Assembly (NCBI RefSeq): GCF_014695775.1
Contig: NZ_JACJOX010000027.1
Span: 1-64,000 of the forward strand
DNA from: Leptolyngbya sp. FACHB-60
GTDB lineage: Bacteria > Cyanobacteriota > Cyanobacteriia > Phormidesmidales > Phormidesmidaceae
Direction of reading: 5' to 3'
DNA: 64,000 nt
This document shows positions 53,706-62,644 of the stretch, piece after piece. The translations under genes and the position numbers were made by a program. Position 1 is the first letter of the stretch. The number at the start of each line of letters is the position of its first letter. The notes below the pieces were generated by a model that was not told the DNA's origin, did no database searches, and saw only the letters and a program-made list of their open reading frames with translations.

Positions 53706-54389
53706 TCACACCAGGGATAGCTCTGGCTTTTGACCGGGCTGCACTAGGCTAGGCCGTTCTGCGGCGGGCTTGGTGACAAATTCTACCACTTTGCCCAGAT
53801 CCTTAAACATCTTGCTTTCAATGTCGCGGCGGTAGGCCTCGACGACTGAGGTGGCGCGGAAGTAGCGCAGGGCATCAGTGAGATAGCGCACGTGGCGTTC
53901 TTCGTCGTACAGCACTGACTCAAGCGCGGCCCGAGTGGCGGTGAGGTGGTCAGGTAGGGCCTTGAGAATGCAGCGAAAACCCCGCACCCCCAGTTCTTCG
54001 GCTAGCAGCACGCTGGCCAACAGGTGGGGCAAGGGGGCCGCCGCTAAATCATCGACCTGGTGATAGCGCCGCATGGAGGACTCGCCCACGCTAGAGAGCG
54101 ACTGCTGGGCAGCTTCGCTGTCTAAGTCGATAAAGTAACCCTCGCGTTCAACAGCCTTGGTAAAGATCTGAGCATGACGCACCTCATCGCTGACGTGGCG
54201 CTGCATCTGCTCATCTAGCCAGAGAGGAATCTCGGCGGCTTTGGCAGAGCGAATGTGGGCGACGGTGCGACTGCCCTCAGCCTCCTGCAGCGCTAGGGAG
54301 GCGAACAAGTGGGGGCGCCGCTGGGGGTTGGCGGTGCTTTGGCTATAGTAAATGGCGCTGAAGCCGATAAATAAATAGTGCTGGAGCAT
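53706..54389 (-). CDS. Ferritin-like diiron-type protein
   Basis: The 227-residue helical protein from ATG 54389 (MLQHYLFIGFSAIYYSQ) contains DEVRHAQIF and YDEERHVRYL as paired ExxRH motifs, plus other acidic helices, the layout of ferritin-like diiron domains. The function could be oxygenase, storage or sensing; no substrate is evident. A Pro/Lys-rich tail ends the protein. It is convergent with glsA. Confidence 0.78.
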   Translation of the reverse strand: MLQHYLFIGFSAIYYSQSTANPQRRPHLFASLALQEAEGSRTVAHIRSAKAAEIPLWLDEQMQRHVSDEVRHAQIFTKAVEREGYFIDLDSEAAQQSLSSVGESSMRRYHQVDDLAAAPLPHLLASVLLAEELGVRGFRCILKALPDHLTATRAALESVLYDEERHVRYLTDALRYFRATSVVEAYRRDIESKMFKDLGKVVEFVTKPAAERPSLVQPGQKPELSLV

Positions 54390-54467
54390 AGCTGGGGGTA
54401 GTTGAGGGCATGGATCCTTTTGGCTATTGTAGAAATTTCTGGCTGTTTGTGCTGCTCGTTCAACCGT

Positions 54468-54516
54468 CCAACACATAAAGCCGCAGCGACCCAAGTCACT
54501 ACGGCTTCATGCGTGG
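54468..54516 (-). terminator. Structured hairpin downstream of the proline-rich membrane gene
   Basis: CCAACACATAAAGCCG and CGGCTTCATGCGTGG pair with one bulge and a few mismatches (54468-54483 with 54502-54516). It lies 3' of the following minus-strand gene and could be its terminator. The T-tract is weak. Confidence 0.5.
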
Positions 54517-54596
54517 TTGAGAACAAGTTTCAGAGGACGATAACGCCGGTTACTTCACCAGGCTAGTTGAGGTTGACGGCCTAGCGAATGTTTTCC

Positions 54597-55127
54597 CTAA
54601 GCTAAATCATCGTCCTCTTCCAGGCCGGCGCTCACGGTCGCAACCGGAGACAGGGGTTCATCGGGAATGGTGGGCTCAGCTGGGGCTGGCGGACCACTGG
54701 GGGTTGGCGGCTCAACTGGGGTGGGGAATGGAGGTGTGATGGGGGGGGCAGGAACAGGCGAAATGGCAGGCTGCGGCTCTGGTTCTGGAATGCCCAATTG
54801 CTGGCGAGCCTGGGCTAGCAGGTAAGCCGTGCTTGACTGCACGGTGTCGAGCAGCGCCTGACCAGTAGAGGTCATCGATTGGGCATCAGTGGGGCCTTTT
54901 TCACTGATGCCAATGTACCAGGCGCGGGTGCTGCGCCCTAGGCCAACCGCAGTACGGTAAAACCATTCGGCCCCCACAAAGGCTAGGCAAACAACTAGCC
55001 ACAGCAGCAGGCCCACTTCGCGCAGAATATCCCAGGTGCGGGCAAGGGCTTGCTTGTAGATGTCGCCCGTGTCGGTGGAAAATAATAGCTGGCTAACAGT
55101 ATTGGCCTGCTCTTTGATCGTATCCAT
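54597..55127 (-). CDS. Membrane protein with proline-rich tail, function unknown
   Basis: From ATG 55127 (MDTIKEQANTVSQLLFST) the 176-residue product has one membrane helix (LREVGLLLWLVVCLAFVGAEWFY, about 36-58), a cytoplasmic or periplasmic helix and a long proline/serine/glutamate tail (PVPAPPITPPFPTPVEPPTP) ending EEDDDLA. No family recognised. It lies between the ferritin-like gene and the GT9 gene on the minus strand. Confidence 0.7.
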   Translation of the reverse strand: MDTIKEQANTVSQLLFSTDTGDIYKQALARTWDILREVGLLLWLVVCLAFVGAEWFYRTAVGLGRSTRAWYIGISEKGPTDAQSMTSTGQALLDTVQSSTAYLLAQARQQLGIPEPEPQPAISPVPAPPITPPFPTPVEPPTPSGPPAPAEPTIPDEPLSPVATVSAGLEEDDDLA

Positions 55128-55242
55128 AGGTGTAACTCTCCAATAGCTGAGCACAGTTGGGGTACTGATGGCCCCCTGACATAGTAGATGTCGAGTCTAT
55201 GGGGTGGCTATGGCAAGGTTAGCCCTAGACCAAGCTGAGCCA

Positions 55243-56184
55243 TCATGCGCCCTCGCTCCAGATTTTTTTGAGCACCTGGTCGGGGGTAATATCGGCCAGG
55301 GTGCCGGTGGAGGAGGTCAGGGCGACCAAGCGATTTTCGCTTGCGGTGATGGCCTGAACTCTGCTATTGCCAGAGAATAGTCCCAGGGTGTAGACGTTGA
55401 GGGCGATCGCCAGCGCTAGGGGATAGCCCTCTACCGCTACTAATAGGTTAGCTGCGGCAATCAATGCTGCCGTCTGTCCTGGGGTCTCAGGCCGCAGAAT
55501 CTTTAGATTGGGCAAGGCGCTGGCGATCGCAACGGTCTGGGGTGCCGCATCGTCGGTTTGCAGCAGGGCCAGAGGCAGGTCGGGCTGGCGCTGCTGAAAG
55601 TCTTTGAGGATGGCGATCCAGCTTTCGGTGGGGTAGGTGGTGCCGCTGGCAGGGGCACCGGGGTAGACCAGCACATAGCCGTTCGTCAGCCCGTTGCTCT
55701 GGCGCAGGTTGTCTACGGCAGTCAAGTCTTTGCGGGGCACATTTACCGTGAGGGCGGGCGGTGCGCCGGTAACGTTGATCAGCTTGAGCAGATCGCCATG
55801 GTGGGCCGGCTCGGCGGTGCGGGGGGCCGTTGCGGTCAGCAATAAGTTATTGGCAGACCCACTGTAGCCCAGCCGGGTGGGTACGCCACTCAGCCACAGC
55901 AGCAGGGCTATAGACCAAGAATCGGTCAGGGTCAGAACGGCGTCGAACTCGCGATCGCGCACAATCCCTAACAGGTTGGCCCAGTCGGCAGGGCTGTTGC
56001 TGGCCTTAAAGTTGTAGGGCACCACCTCGGCAACCCCCTTAGAGAGCTGGTAAATAGCCGAAGCGCTGGGGGCCGCAACTACTGATACCTCAGCATTTTC
56101 GAAGCTATCCTTGATCTGATTGATGACCGGAAAGAAGCTCAGCTGCGTCTCCGTTTCTCCTGGAACAAGAGCCAGTACCCGCAT
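55243..56184 (-). CDS. Glycosyltransferase family 9 protein
   Basis: A 313-residue protein with the GT9/heptosyltransferase fold: MRVLALVPGETETQLSFFPVINQIKDSF at the start, VLVYPGAPASGTTYPTESW as the donor-site region and a C-terminal half with PGQTAALIAAANLLVAVEGYPLALAIAL. Heptosyltransferases add sugars to LPS core, but cyanobacterial members may have other acceptors. ATG 56184 is clear. It is divergent from ispD. Confidence 0.8.
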   Translation of the reverse strand: MRVLALVPGETETQLSFFPVINQIKDSFENAEVSVVAAPSASAIYQLSKGVAEVVPYNFKASNSPADWANLLGIVRDREFDAVLTLTDSWSIALLLWLSGVPTRLGYSGSANNLLLTATAPRTAEPAHHGDLLKLINVTGAPPALTVNVPRKDLTAVDNLRQSNGLTNGYVLVYPGAPASGTTYPTESWIAILKDFQQRQPDLPLALLQTDDAAPQTVAIASALPNLKILRPETPGQTAALIAAANLLVAVEGYPLALAIALNVYTLGLFSGNSRVQAITASENRLVALTSSTGTLADITPDQVLKKIWSEGA

Positions 56185-56331
56185 ATGTTACGTCCATGCC
56201 TGTTCGCAAGTATTGTAGTGGAACCTGGCCAAGGTTTAGGGGATATGTGGCCTACAAAATGAATTAAATTTCACCCTAAGGGATAAAAATTCCCCAATTT
56301 GCCCAGCCCATTATGGTTTTGACCTGTGTCT

Positions 56332-57024
56332 ATGCCCCCCGTTTATGTGCTCATCCCCGCCGCCGGCAGTGGTCGTCGCATGGGGGCCGATCGCAACAAA
56401 GTGCTCCTCGATCTACTTGGGCAGCCGATTATCGCCTGGACGCTAAAAGCCGCCGCTCAGGCTGAGGCTGTGGTGTGGATAGGGGTGATTTGCCAGGCGG
56501 GCGATCGCCCTACCCTAGAAACCATTGCCAACTCGCTGAACCTGTCTAAGCTAGTGACCTTCATCGACGGCGGCACAACCCGTCAAGAATCGGTCTACAA
56601 CGGGCTGCAAGCGCTGCCCGCCGAGGCTACCCGCGTGCTAATTCATGACGGAGCGCGCTGCCTGGCCACCCCAGACCTGTTTGATCGCTGCGCCGCTGCC
56701 CTAGACACCTGCCCTGGCCTCGTGGCGGCGGTGCCGGTCAAAGACACCATTAAGGTTGTAGATGCCAGCCAGCGAGTTGAGACTACCCCCGATCGCCAGC
56801 AGCTATGGGCCGCTCAAACCCCCCAGGGTTTTGATGTGGCTTTGCTGAAGCAGTGCCATCAGCAGGGCATTGAGCAAAGCTGGAGCGTCACCGACGATGC
56901 TGCTCTGTTCGAGAAATGCGACCTACCAGTGCAGGTAGTGCCCGGCGAAGAGACGAACCTCAAGGTGACGACGTCGATGGATTTGGCGATCGCAGAATTC
57001 ATACTAAAACAGCGCCTGGGTTAG
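56332..57024 (+). CDS. ispD: 2-C-methyl-D-erythritol 4-phosphate cytidylyltransferase
   Basis: IspD converts MEP to CDP-ME in the non-mevalonate isoprenoid pathway. The 230-residue protein has the CTP-binding PAAGSGRRMGADRNKVLLDLLG, the INDGAR-like LIHDGARCLATPDL, AVPVKDTIKVVD and AAQTPQGFDVALLKQC, all conserved. ATG 56332 (MPPVYVLIPAAGSG) is the expected start; a GTG two codons earlier is in frame. Confidence 0.96.
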   Translation: MPPVYVLIPAAGSGRRMGADRNKVLLDLLGQPIIAWTLKAAAQAEAVVWIGVICQAGDRPTLETIANSLNLSKLVTFIDGGTTRQESVYNGLQALPAEATRVLIHDGARCLATPDLFDRCAAALDTCPGLVAAVPVKDTIKVVDASQRVETTPDRQQLWAAQTPQGFDVALLKQCHQQGIEQSWSVTDDAALFEKCDLPVQVVPGEETNLKVTTSMDLAIAEFILKQRLG

Positions 57025-57071
57025 CCGAAAGACCTCCCCAAGCACTGCTCCTAGATCCCAGAATTTTGGTC

Positions 57072-57203
57072 CTAGAGATCGCCGCCGCGCAAAAACAGCA
57101 GAAACACAATCACTGGGCCAGAGATGACAATCATGGCAAGCATGGTCAACTGGGCAATGAGCTCAAAATTAATATTGCTCAAAAAACCACTCAAAAAGCT
57201 CAT
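57072..57203 (-). CDS. psb30: Photosystem II protein Psb30 (Ycf12)
   Basis: A 43-residue protein, MSFLSGFLSNINFELIAQLT at the start, then MLAMIVISGPVIVFLLFLRGGDL. The NINFELIAQLTMLA and SGPVIV-FL-LRGG pattern is typical of Psb30/Ycf12, a single-helix subunit at the periphery of PSII near cytochrome b559. ATG 57203 and TAG 57072-57074 are clear. Confidence 0.92.
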   Translation of the reverse strand: MSFLSGFLSNINFELIAQLTMLAMIVISGPVIVFLLFLRGGDL

Positions 57204-57434
57204 GAAACCTCCCAACACAAGGCGACTGGACTGATATAAACTTCATTCAATCCCAGAAGTGGTGTTTTGCCCATAGAACAGCTACAGACCCCGCTCTGGG
57301 CTTGGCGTAAAGCTTGCTTATCGGAGCTTATTTTACCTGCTAACGCCGTCCCTATTTTAGATAACTTAACAAAATTCTAAGGCAGCACCCGTTGCCGTTC
57401 CAACGCTAGGCCCGAGACGGCCAAAGGAAACCCA

Positions 57435-57791
57435 ATGGCCACCTGGCAATGTGTAAAATCCTGCGGGGCCTGCTGCTTCTTGGCTCCCGACGAGCGCCCC
57501 GACCTAGACTCCTATCTCGAACCCGACCAGCTAGCGCTGTATCTGAGCATGGTGGGTGACGACGGCTGGTGCATCCACTACGATGCGGGCGATCGCCTCT
57601 GCACCATCTACTCCGATCGACCGAGCTTTTGCCGAGTTACCTTTAGCACCTTCGAGACCATGTTTGGCGTTGAGGCCGACGAGCTCGACGACTTTGCCAT
57701 CGACTGCTGCCAGGAGCACATTGCCGATATCTACGGCGAAGCTAGCCCGGAGATGGAGCGGTTTAACGGAGCGGTCGGGGTAGAGGGGTAA
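57435..57791 (+). CDS. YkgJ family cysteine cluster protein
   Basis: A 118-residue protein with the cysteine pattern of the YkgJ/UPF0153 family: KSCGACCFLAPDER at the start, WCIHYDAGDRLCTIYSDRPSFCR mid-protein and DCCQEH near residue 93. These cysteines are predicted to bind a metal, perhaps Fe-S or zinc. Function unknown. It lies between psb30 and the GDT1 genes on the plus strand. Confidence 0.88.
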   Translation: MATWQCVKSCGACCFLAPDERPDLDSYLEPDQLALYLSMVGDDGWCIHYDAGDRLCTIYSDRPSFCRVTFSTFETMFGVEADELDDFAIDCCQEHIADIYGEASPEMERFNGAVGVEG

Positions 57792-57964
57792 GGGGATAGG
57801 GAAGGTGAGGGCATGGGAAAGCTAAGGGGGCTTGCGGGTTGCGGTTTGGTCGACTCTTGCAGATAATGAAAGCATTATGAAATCTCTGGCAGTACTCAAC
57901 GGTCTTGGCGTTGCTCTGTGCCCAGCCTTGTTGACCGATCAGCAAACCTGCCTTTTACCCCATT

Positions 57965-58315
57965 GTGTCTATTTCTAGCTCTCTTCCCCCCTCTTCTAGC
58001 GCTGTCGAGGCCAAGCCTTCTACCTTGAGTCGAGCGGCCTTTTGGCGGGTTTTTGGCTCTACATTTATCACTATTTTTTTGGCTGAGCTGGGCGACAAAA
58101 CTCAGGTGACTACGCTGCTCATGAGTGCTCAGTCTCAGGCACCCTGGATCGTTTTTTTGGGCGCTGGCACCGCCTTGATCAGCACCAGCCTGATTGGCGT
58201 CCTGCTGGGGCAGTGGCTAGCCCGCCGCGTTTCCCCTGCCACCCTCGACACCGTCGCTGGCACCATGCTCATCGGCATCACCGTCTGTCTCCTCTGGGAC
58301 ATCGTCCACCTGTAA
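57965..58315 (+). CDS. Half-size TMEM165/GDT1 (UPF0016) cation transporter, subunit 1
   Basis: The 116-residue product from a GTG at 57965 has one ELGDKTQ motif (FLAELGDKTQVTTLLMSAQS), with three membrane helices. The GDT1 family has two such motifs in a full-length transporter; here each is on a separate protein. Cyanobacterial Mnx-type members export Mn2+ or Ca2+. The next gene carries the second half. The exact start is uncertain because no ATG lies nearby in frame. Confidence 0.88.
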   Translation: MSISSSLPPSSSAVEAKPSTLSRAAFWRVFGSTFITIFLAELGDKTQVTTLLMSAQSQAPWIVFLGAGTALISTSLIGVLLGQWLARRVSPATLDTVAGTMLIGITVCLLWDIVHL

Positions 58316-58379
58316 TTGCCATTCCTGGGGAAGTCACCAGGCTATCTCCCATCTCAGCCTCCCTACCCCTCACCTCCCC

Positions 58380-58661
58380 ATGGACTGGAACCTTCTTGCT
58401 GTCAGTTTTACCGCCGTGTTCATCTCGGAGCTGGGGGATAAAAGTCAGCTGGCGGCGATCGCCCTCGGCGGCAGCTCAAAGTCTCCCCGCGCCGTATTTT
58501 TAGGCACCGCCGCCGCCCTGCTGCTGGCCAGCTTGCTGGGAGTCATTGTGGGAGAAGGCACCGCCCAGATTTTGCCAGAACGATTGGTCAAAGCCGTTGC
58601 CGCCGTTGGGTTTGCGCTGCTGGCCGTCAAACTGCTGTGGCCCGCAGCCAGCGCTGATTAG
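58380..58661 (+). CDS. Half-size TMEM165/GDT1 cation transporter, subunit 2
   Basis: The 93-residue product starts at ATG 58380 (MDWNLLAVSFTAVFISELGD) and contains the second ELGDKSQ motif in FISELGDKSQLAAIALGG, again with three helices. It likely heterodimerises with the preceding protein. It ends four bases before the convergent ldh gene. Confidence 0.9.
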   Translation: MDWNLLAVSFTAVFISELGDKSQLAAIALGGSSKSPRAVFLGTAAALLLASLLGVIVGEGTAQILPERLVKAVAAVGFALLAVKLLWPAASAD

Positions 58662-58665
58662 CAGG

Positions 58666-59652
58666 CTAGAACTCAATCTGATCAATCACGTTCCGTAGCG
58701 TCTGAGCCGAGTGCTGAAGCAGCTCCTCCTCCTGGGGGCTGAGCAAGATATTCAACCGTCGGCTCACCCCGGTGCGCCCTACCACTGCGGGCACGCTCAG
58801 ACACAGGTCTTGGACACCAAAGATTTCGTCAACCACGCAGCTTACCGTCAGCACCCGGTTTTGGTCGCGCATAATTGACTGCACGATCTGCGTCACCGCC
58901 AGGCCGACCGCGTAGTTGGTGTATCCCTTGCGGCGGATGATTTCGTAGGCGGCGTTCTTGGTCTGCTGAAAGATCTCATCCATGGCCTGGCGATCGCCAT
59001 CGGCCATGCCGTCGTAGTAGAGGGGGGTGCCGCAAACATTAGCATGACTCCAAAACGGCACCTCGCTGTCGCCGTGTTCGCCAATGATGTAGGCATGCAG
59101 GCTGCGCGGGTCAATGCCCAACCGCCGCGATAGCAAATACCGAAACCGCCCCGTATCCAGCACTGTGCCAGAGCCAAATACCCGAGACTTGGGCAGTCCC
59201 GACAGCTTCCAGGCGGCATAGGTAAGCACGTCTACAGGGTTAGACACCACCAGCAAAATGGTCTCAGGGCAGTGGGCCACAATATCGGGAATCAGCTTTT
59301 TGAGGATTTCGACGTTTTTTTGCACCAGATCCAGGCGAGTTTCGCCCTCTTTTTGGGCTGCCCCAGCAGTGATCACTACTACGTCGGCACCAACGGCATC
59401 GGCCATGGTGCCCGCCTTAATCAGCGTCGGCTCGACAAAGGACATGCCCTGCTCTAGATCCATCACCTCGCCGATCAGCTTGTCCTGGTTGATGTCTACC
59501 AGCACCATTTCATCCAGCACATTTTGGATCATCATGGCGTAGGCGCAGGCCAACCCCACCTGACCGGCTCCCACAATCACCCCCTTCAGGGGTCGTAACG
59601 GGTCGGTGTGCAGGTCGGTCAGCGGATTGGAGGTAAAAAGGCTATCAAACAT
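58666..59652 (-). CDS. ldh: L-lactate dehydrogenase
   Basis: A 328-residue NAD-dependent L-LDH. It has the Rossmann site [14 protein letters not shown], the substrate-site [18 protein letters not shown] with Q at the position that distinguishes LDH from malate dehydrogenase, [14 protein letters not shown] and the catalytic [12 protein letters not shown]. It should reduce pyruvate to lactate, possibly in fermentation. It is convergent with the GDT1 pair. Allosteric control cannot be judged. Confidence 0.93.
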   Translation of the reverse strand: MFDSLFTSNPLTDLHTDPLRPLKGVIVGAGQVGLACAYAMMIQNVLDEMVLVDINQDKLIGEVMDLEQGMSFVEPTLIKAGTMADAVGADVVVITAGAAQKEGETRLDLVQKNVEILKKLIPDIVAHCPETILLVVSNPVDVLTYAAWKLSGLPKSRVFGSGTVLDTGRFRYLLSRRLGIDPRSLHAYIIGEHGDSEVPFWSHANVCGTPLYYDGMADGDRQAMDEIFQQTKNAAYEIIRRKGYTNYAVGLAVTQIVQSIMRDQNRVLTVSCVVDEIFGVQDLCLSVPAVVGRTGVSRRLNILLSPQEEELLQHSAQTLRNVIDQIEF

Positions 59653-59757
59653 AGGAAAGACATCCTGGTTTACGGGCCAATGCCTTTAATAAACCACGGT
59701 CTAGTCAGATTGTCCTAACCCTTCACCTCGACGGTATTTGGCGGCTGTAGGTAACTG

Positions 59758-60546
59758 TTAAGACGGTACGGAGGGTTGCGGTGCGGTGTTGCTTTGCCGA
59801 GCACTGACCAGGCTTTCTAAGCGAGTCTTGAGATCTTTGGTGAGCTGCGCAGCCCCGGCCTTTAGCGCCTCAGGAGAATCCTCACCCTGGAGGTAAGCCT
59901 GTACCGGCAACGGTGCGCCAATGTGAATTTGAGCCGGGCTACGCCAGCCTGGATAAGCCGCACCGTAGCAAATGTCTACCGGCAGCACTTGTACTCCCAG
60001 CCCAGTTCTGGCGGCCTCGGCCTGCACTGCCAATCTAGCTAGGCCGGGCTTGAGGCCGTGAATTCGGTCTTCGCGCCGAATGCCCCCTTCGGGATAAATC
60101 ACCAGCATTTCGCCCTCTAGCAGCAGCTCAATACCGTGGCGCAGGCTGGCCACTGTGGGCCGTCGCACATTGACCGCAAACCCCCCTAAGCGCCGAATAA
60201 ACCATCCCTGGAGGCCCTTGACCTCGTCAGCGGTGACCATGAAGCGCAGGTCACGACCAGTGATGGCTCGGCCGGTGGCGTAGGGCAGCAAAATCGAGTC
60301 CCAGCGGGCTCGGTGGGTGGGGGCTAAAATGACTGGCCCGACGGTGGGCACATGGTGCTGCCCCGTGATGGTGATGGGGCCAAAGTAAGCGGGCACCACC
60401 AGGTGGCGGCCCAGAAAATAGGCCAGGGGGGTCAGCCATGGCGAACAGCGCGATTGGGCAGGGGCGATCGCCCCGCTCTTGACCAACCCAGCCGACGATT
60501 CAGGAAGCTCAGAGGATTTCATAGGAAGGCGTAATACAGGAGCCAT
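59758..60546 (-). CDS. Lysophospholipid acyltransferase (PlsC family)
   Basis: The 262-residue protein has the acyltransferase motifs APTHRARWDS (variant of NHx4D) and IYPEGGIRRED, plus GGFAVNVRRPT between them. Membrane anchoring may come from the hydrophobic WLTPLAYFLGRHLVVPAYF. It probably acylates lysophosphatidic acid or a similar lipid. ATG 60546 (MAPVLRLPMKSSEL) is used; an internal ATG at 60522 is possible. Confidence 0.87.
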   Translation of the reverse strand: MAPVLRLPMKSSELPESSAGLVKSGAIAPAQSRCSPWLTPLAYFLGRHLVVPAYFGPITITGQHHVPTVGPVILAPTHRARWDSILLPYATGRAITGRDLRFMVTADEVKGLQGWFIRRLGGFAVNVRRPTVASLRHGIELLLEGEMLVIYPEGGIRREDRIHGLKPGLARLAVQAEAARTGLGVQVLPVDICYGAAYPGWRSPAQIHIGAPLPVQAYLQGEDSPEALKAGAAQLTKDLKTRLESLVSARQSNTAPQPSVPS

Positions 60547-60695
60547 GATCAGCTAAATCCTAATAGTGCCGATGTTAGGCCTTCCCAGTATGCCCGTCGC
60601 TAGCTACCACACAGCCTGCGATCGGAAACAAAATGGGTCTGACCCTGGTCTACATGCTTTACCCTACAGCCCTTGCCAGATGACGCAACCCCGGT

Positions 60696-61238
60696 TCAGG
60701 ACAGTTCAGGCGGTGTCATGGTGAGCGAAGACCGGCGCTGCGCTTGGCGGCGTTGCTGAAACCACTGCTGAAGCTGCTGACGACAGGGTTCGGCCAAAAT
60801 GCCGGTTACCACCCTGAGCCGATGGTTAGAGGCTGGGCCATCGGGCAGGTTTAGCACCGATCGCACCGCCCCCGACTTGGGGTCGCAGGTACCGTATACC
60901 AACAGCCCTAGACGACTCAGAACAATTGCTCCAGCACACATTGGGCAAGGCTCAAGTGTGACGTAGAGCGTGCAGTCATTGAGATGCCAGTTGCCCAACT
61001 GGCGTGCGGCTTCTCGTAACGCCAGCACCTCGGCATGGGCAGTGGGGTCTTGATCTTGCTCCCGCCGATTGCCCACCTCCGCCAGCGCCCTATCCCCAGG
61101 GCCAACCACTACGGCCCCCACTGGCACATCCCCCGCCGCTCCGGCGGCCTCAGCCAGCTCCAGCGCCCGCCGCATCCAGCGCTGGTGGTGCAGATCAGTC
61201 TCATCAGCTAGATCGTGGGATGGCAGGTCGTAGGGCAT
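60696..61238 (-). CDS. tadA: tRNA-specific adenosine deaminase
   Basis: TadA converts A34 to inosine in tRNA-Arg(ACG). The 180-residue protein has the zinc-binding catalytic motifs PTAHAEVLALREA (HAE) and LEPCPMCAGAIVLSRLG (PCxxC), with an N-terminal extension and a basic C-tail (FQQRRQAQRRSS). Length is a little above the average. Start ATG 61238. Confidence 0.94.
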   Translation of the reverse strand: MPYDLPSHDLADETDLHHQRWMRRALELAEAAGAAGDVPVGAVVVGPGDRALAEVGNRREQDQDPTAHAEVLALREAARQLGNWHLNDCTLYVTLEPCPMCAGAIVLSRLGLLVYGTCDPKSGAVRSVLNLPDGPASNHRLRVVTGILAEPCRQQLQQWFQQRRQAQRRSSLTMTPPELS

Positions 61239-61442
61239 AGGAGGTCACTCAAGCAACCACGTCGAGATTTAGCCTACTCATAGTAGATCAGAGCATTCCT
61301 CAAGCATTATTTCTCCAAAGTAAACCCCTCCGCAGACCCAGGGTCAACGGAGGGGATAAGACGTTTAGACGCAATACAGTCTGTGGCTTTGAGCTTGGGC
61401 TAGATGACCAGCCAGATGACGTGACCTGAGCGAAGTCAAGTT

Positions 61443-61760
61443 TTAGATGTAGGCCGAAATATCTTCGCCGCACTCGTCGGCTAGGTAACAAAGAGCCCTA
61501 AATCGCAGCTCCACCAGTTCGTTGTAGAGGGGGTTGAGCTTGCACAGGGGCGGAATATGAGCAACGGAGCGACCCAACACCACAACGTCGCGCTCAAACG
61601 GGCACTGGGCGGGAATCAACTCTGCCACCTTGCGGGCGCGGCGGGGAGTCTCGACCCGCAGGTGGCTAACCCACTGGCGCATCGGACGAAACAGGTCCAG
61701 GGGTAGGGCTTGACTCGCAGCGTGCAGCCCGTGACGGAGGGAAGATAGAAAGCGATTCAT
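61443..61760 (-). CDS. Protein with Mo-dependent nitrogenase C-terminal domain
   Basis: A 105-residue protein whose second half matches the Mo-nitro_C domain: ELIPAQCPFERDVVVLGRSV, IPPLCKLNPLYNELVELRFRALCYLADECGEDISAYI. This domain is found at the end of some nitrogenase-related proteins but also as a common stand-alone cyanobacterial protein. No nif genes are near, so a role in nitrogen fixation cannot be assumed. Start ATG 61760. Confidence 0.85.
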   Translation of the reverse strand: MNRFLSSLRHGLHAASQALPLDLFRPMRQWVSHLRVETPRRARKVAELIPAQCPFERDVVVLGRSVAHIPPLCKLNPLYNELVELRFRALCYLADECGEDISAYI

Positions 61761-62247
61761 GGTTTAACCTCTCGCAAGTCCAACAATTGAGACTGTCTGA
61801 GAAACGGTCGAGCACTGAGTCTGGACTTGGTATGGAAACTCAATACTGGGTGGAGCGAACATAGAACTCACTTAGATGTTGGTGAACCTTCTACTTAACC
61901 TAAAGAATTCCCTCAGCCATCGGGTAAAGCATCAACAAAGCTGATTGGATTTCCACTAAAGCTCAGGTAAAGAGTTACTTCAGCAGGGCTAGCAGCAATT
62001 CCGGAAAGGCTTGAAGCATATAGAACATAGGTTGTTTTGGGAGCAAAAATAGCGCAGTAACATCGAGTACTTTTACTGAAGTAGCTTGTATTTAATTGTT
62101 TCTGATGGAAATGATTTTTGCGTGAATGCCAGGACACTTTTGCAATTGGGTATACCGTCTGCCACCTCTCTTTGGGCAGTTTATTTTTTCGGTATAGAAC
62201 ACTACCCAATCTGATACCATCGGCGATGAACTTTTGAGGACTAAGCT
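61761..62247. other. AT-rich interval without convincing gene
   Basis: About 490 bp, clearly poorer in GC than its neighbours. A minus-strand frame (61913-62209, TTG start) encodes 98 residues ending NPISFVDALPDG, but with weak start context and no recognisable family. Its composition suggests a remnant or foreign fragment. Confidence 0.4.
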
Positions 62248-62517
62248 ATGGCTAAATTTGTGATGTGGGGCAGCTATTGTGAGAATGTCCTTGAAAAGCG
62301 GACTCCTTTTCGAGAGGCACATCTCCAGGGGTTACAGCGGCAAAAAGACGACGGTCTGCTGGTTGCCCTAGGCCCAACCACTGACAACACCAAAGTGTTT
62401 GGCATTTACGAGGCCGACAGCGAGGCGACTCTGCGGCGGCTAGTGGAGGGCGACCCCTATTGGCAAAACGGTATTTGGACAGAGTATGAGGTCTATGCCT
62501 GGAACCAGGTGTTTTAG
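62248..62517 (+). CDS. YciI family protein
   Basis: An 89-residue ferredoxin-like protein with the YciI pattern: KFVMWGSYCENVLEKRTPFREAHLQGL, then DGLLVALGPTTDNTKVFGIYEADSEATLRRLVEGDPYWQ and WTEYEVYAW. The conserved His of the RxxHL motif is present. Function unknown, although some members are part of dechlorination or other pathways. GAGG nine bases before ATG 62248 supports the start. Confidence 0.9.
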   Translation: MAKFVMWGSYCENVLEKRTPFREAHLQGLQRQKDDGLLVALGPTTDNTKVFGIYEADSEATLRRLVEGDPYWQNGIWTEYEVYAWNQVF

Positions 62518-62644
62518 GCGTGGGTTTTAGTGGCCAAGGGGTTTCGAACGGGTCTCGGCTACATTGACGGTCGTTTCCCATTAAAATGACCTCGTTCGGG
62601 TTCATCGACCAGGGCAAGTCCCAGTAATTGTTCAGTGAGGTGCC

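Noticed and set aside
57792..57964. Mn-sensing yybP-ykoY riboswitch before the GDT1 genes
   Set aside because: Such riboswitches often precede this transporter family, but the conserved loops are not present in this interval.
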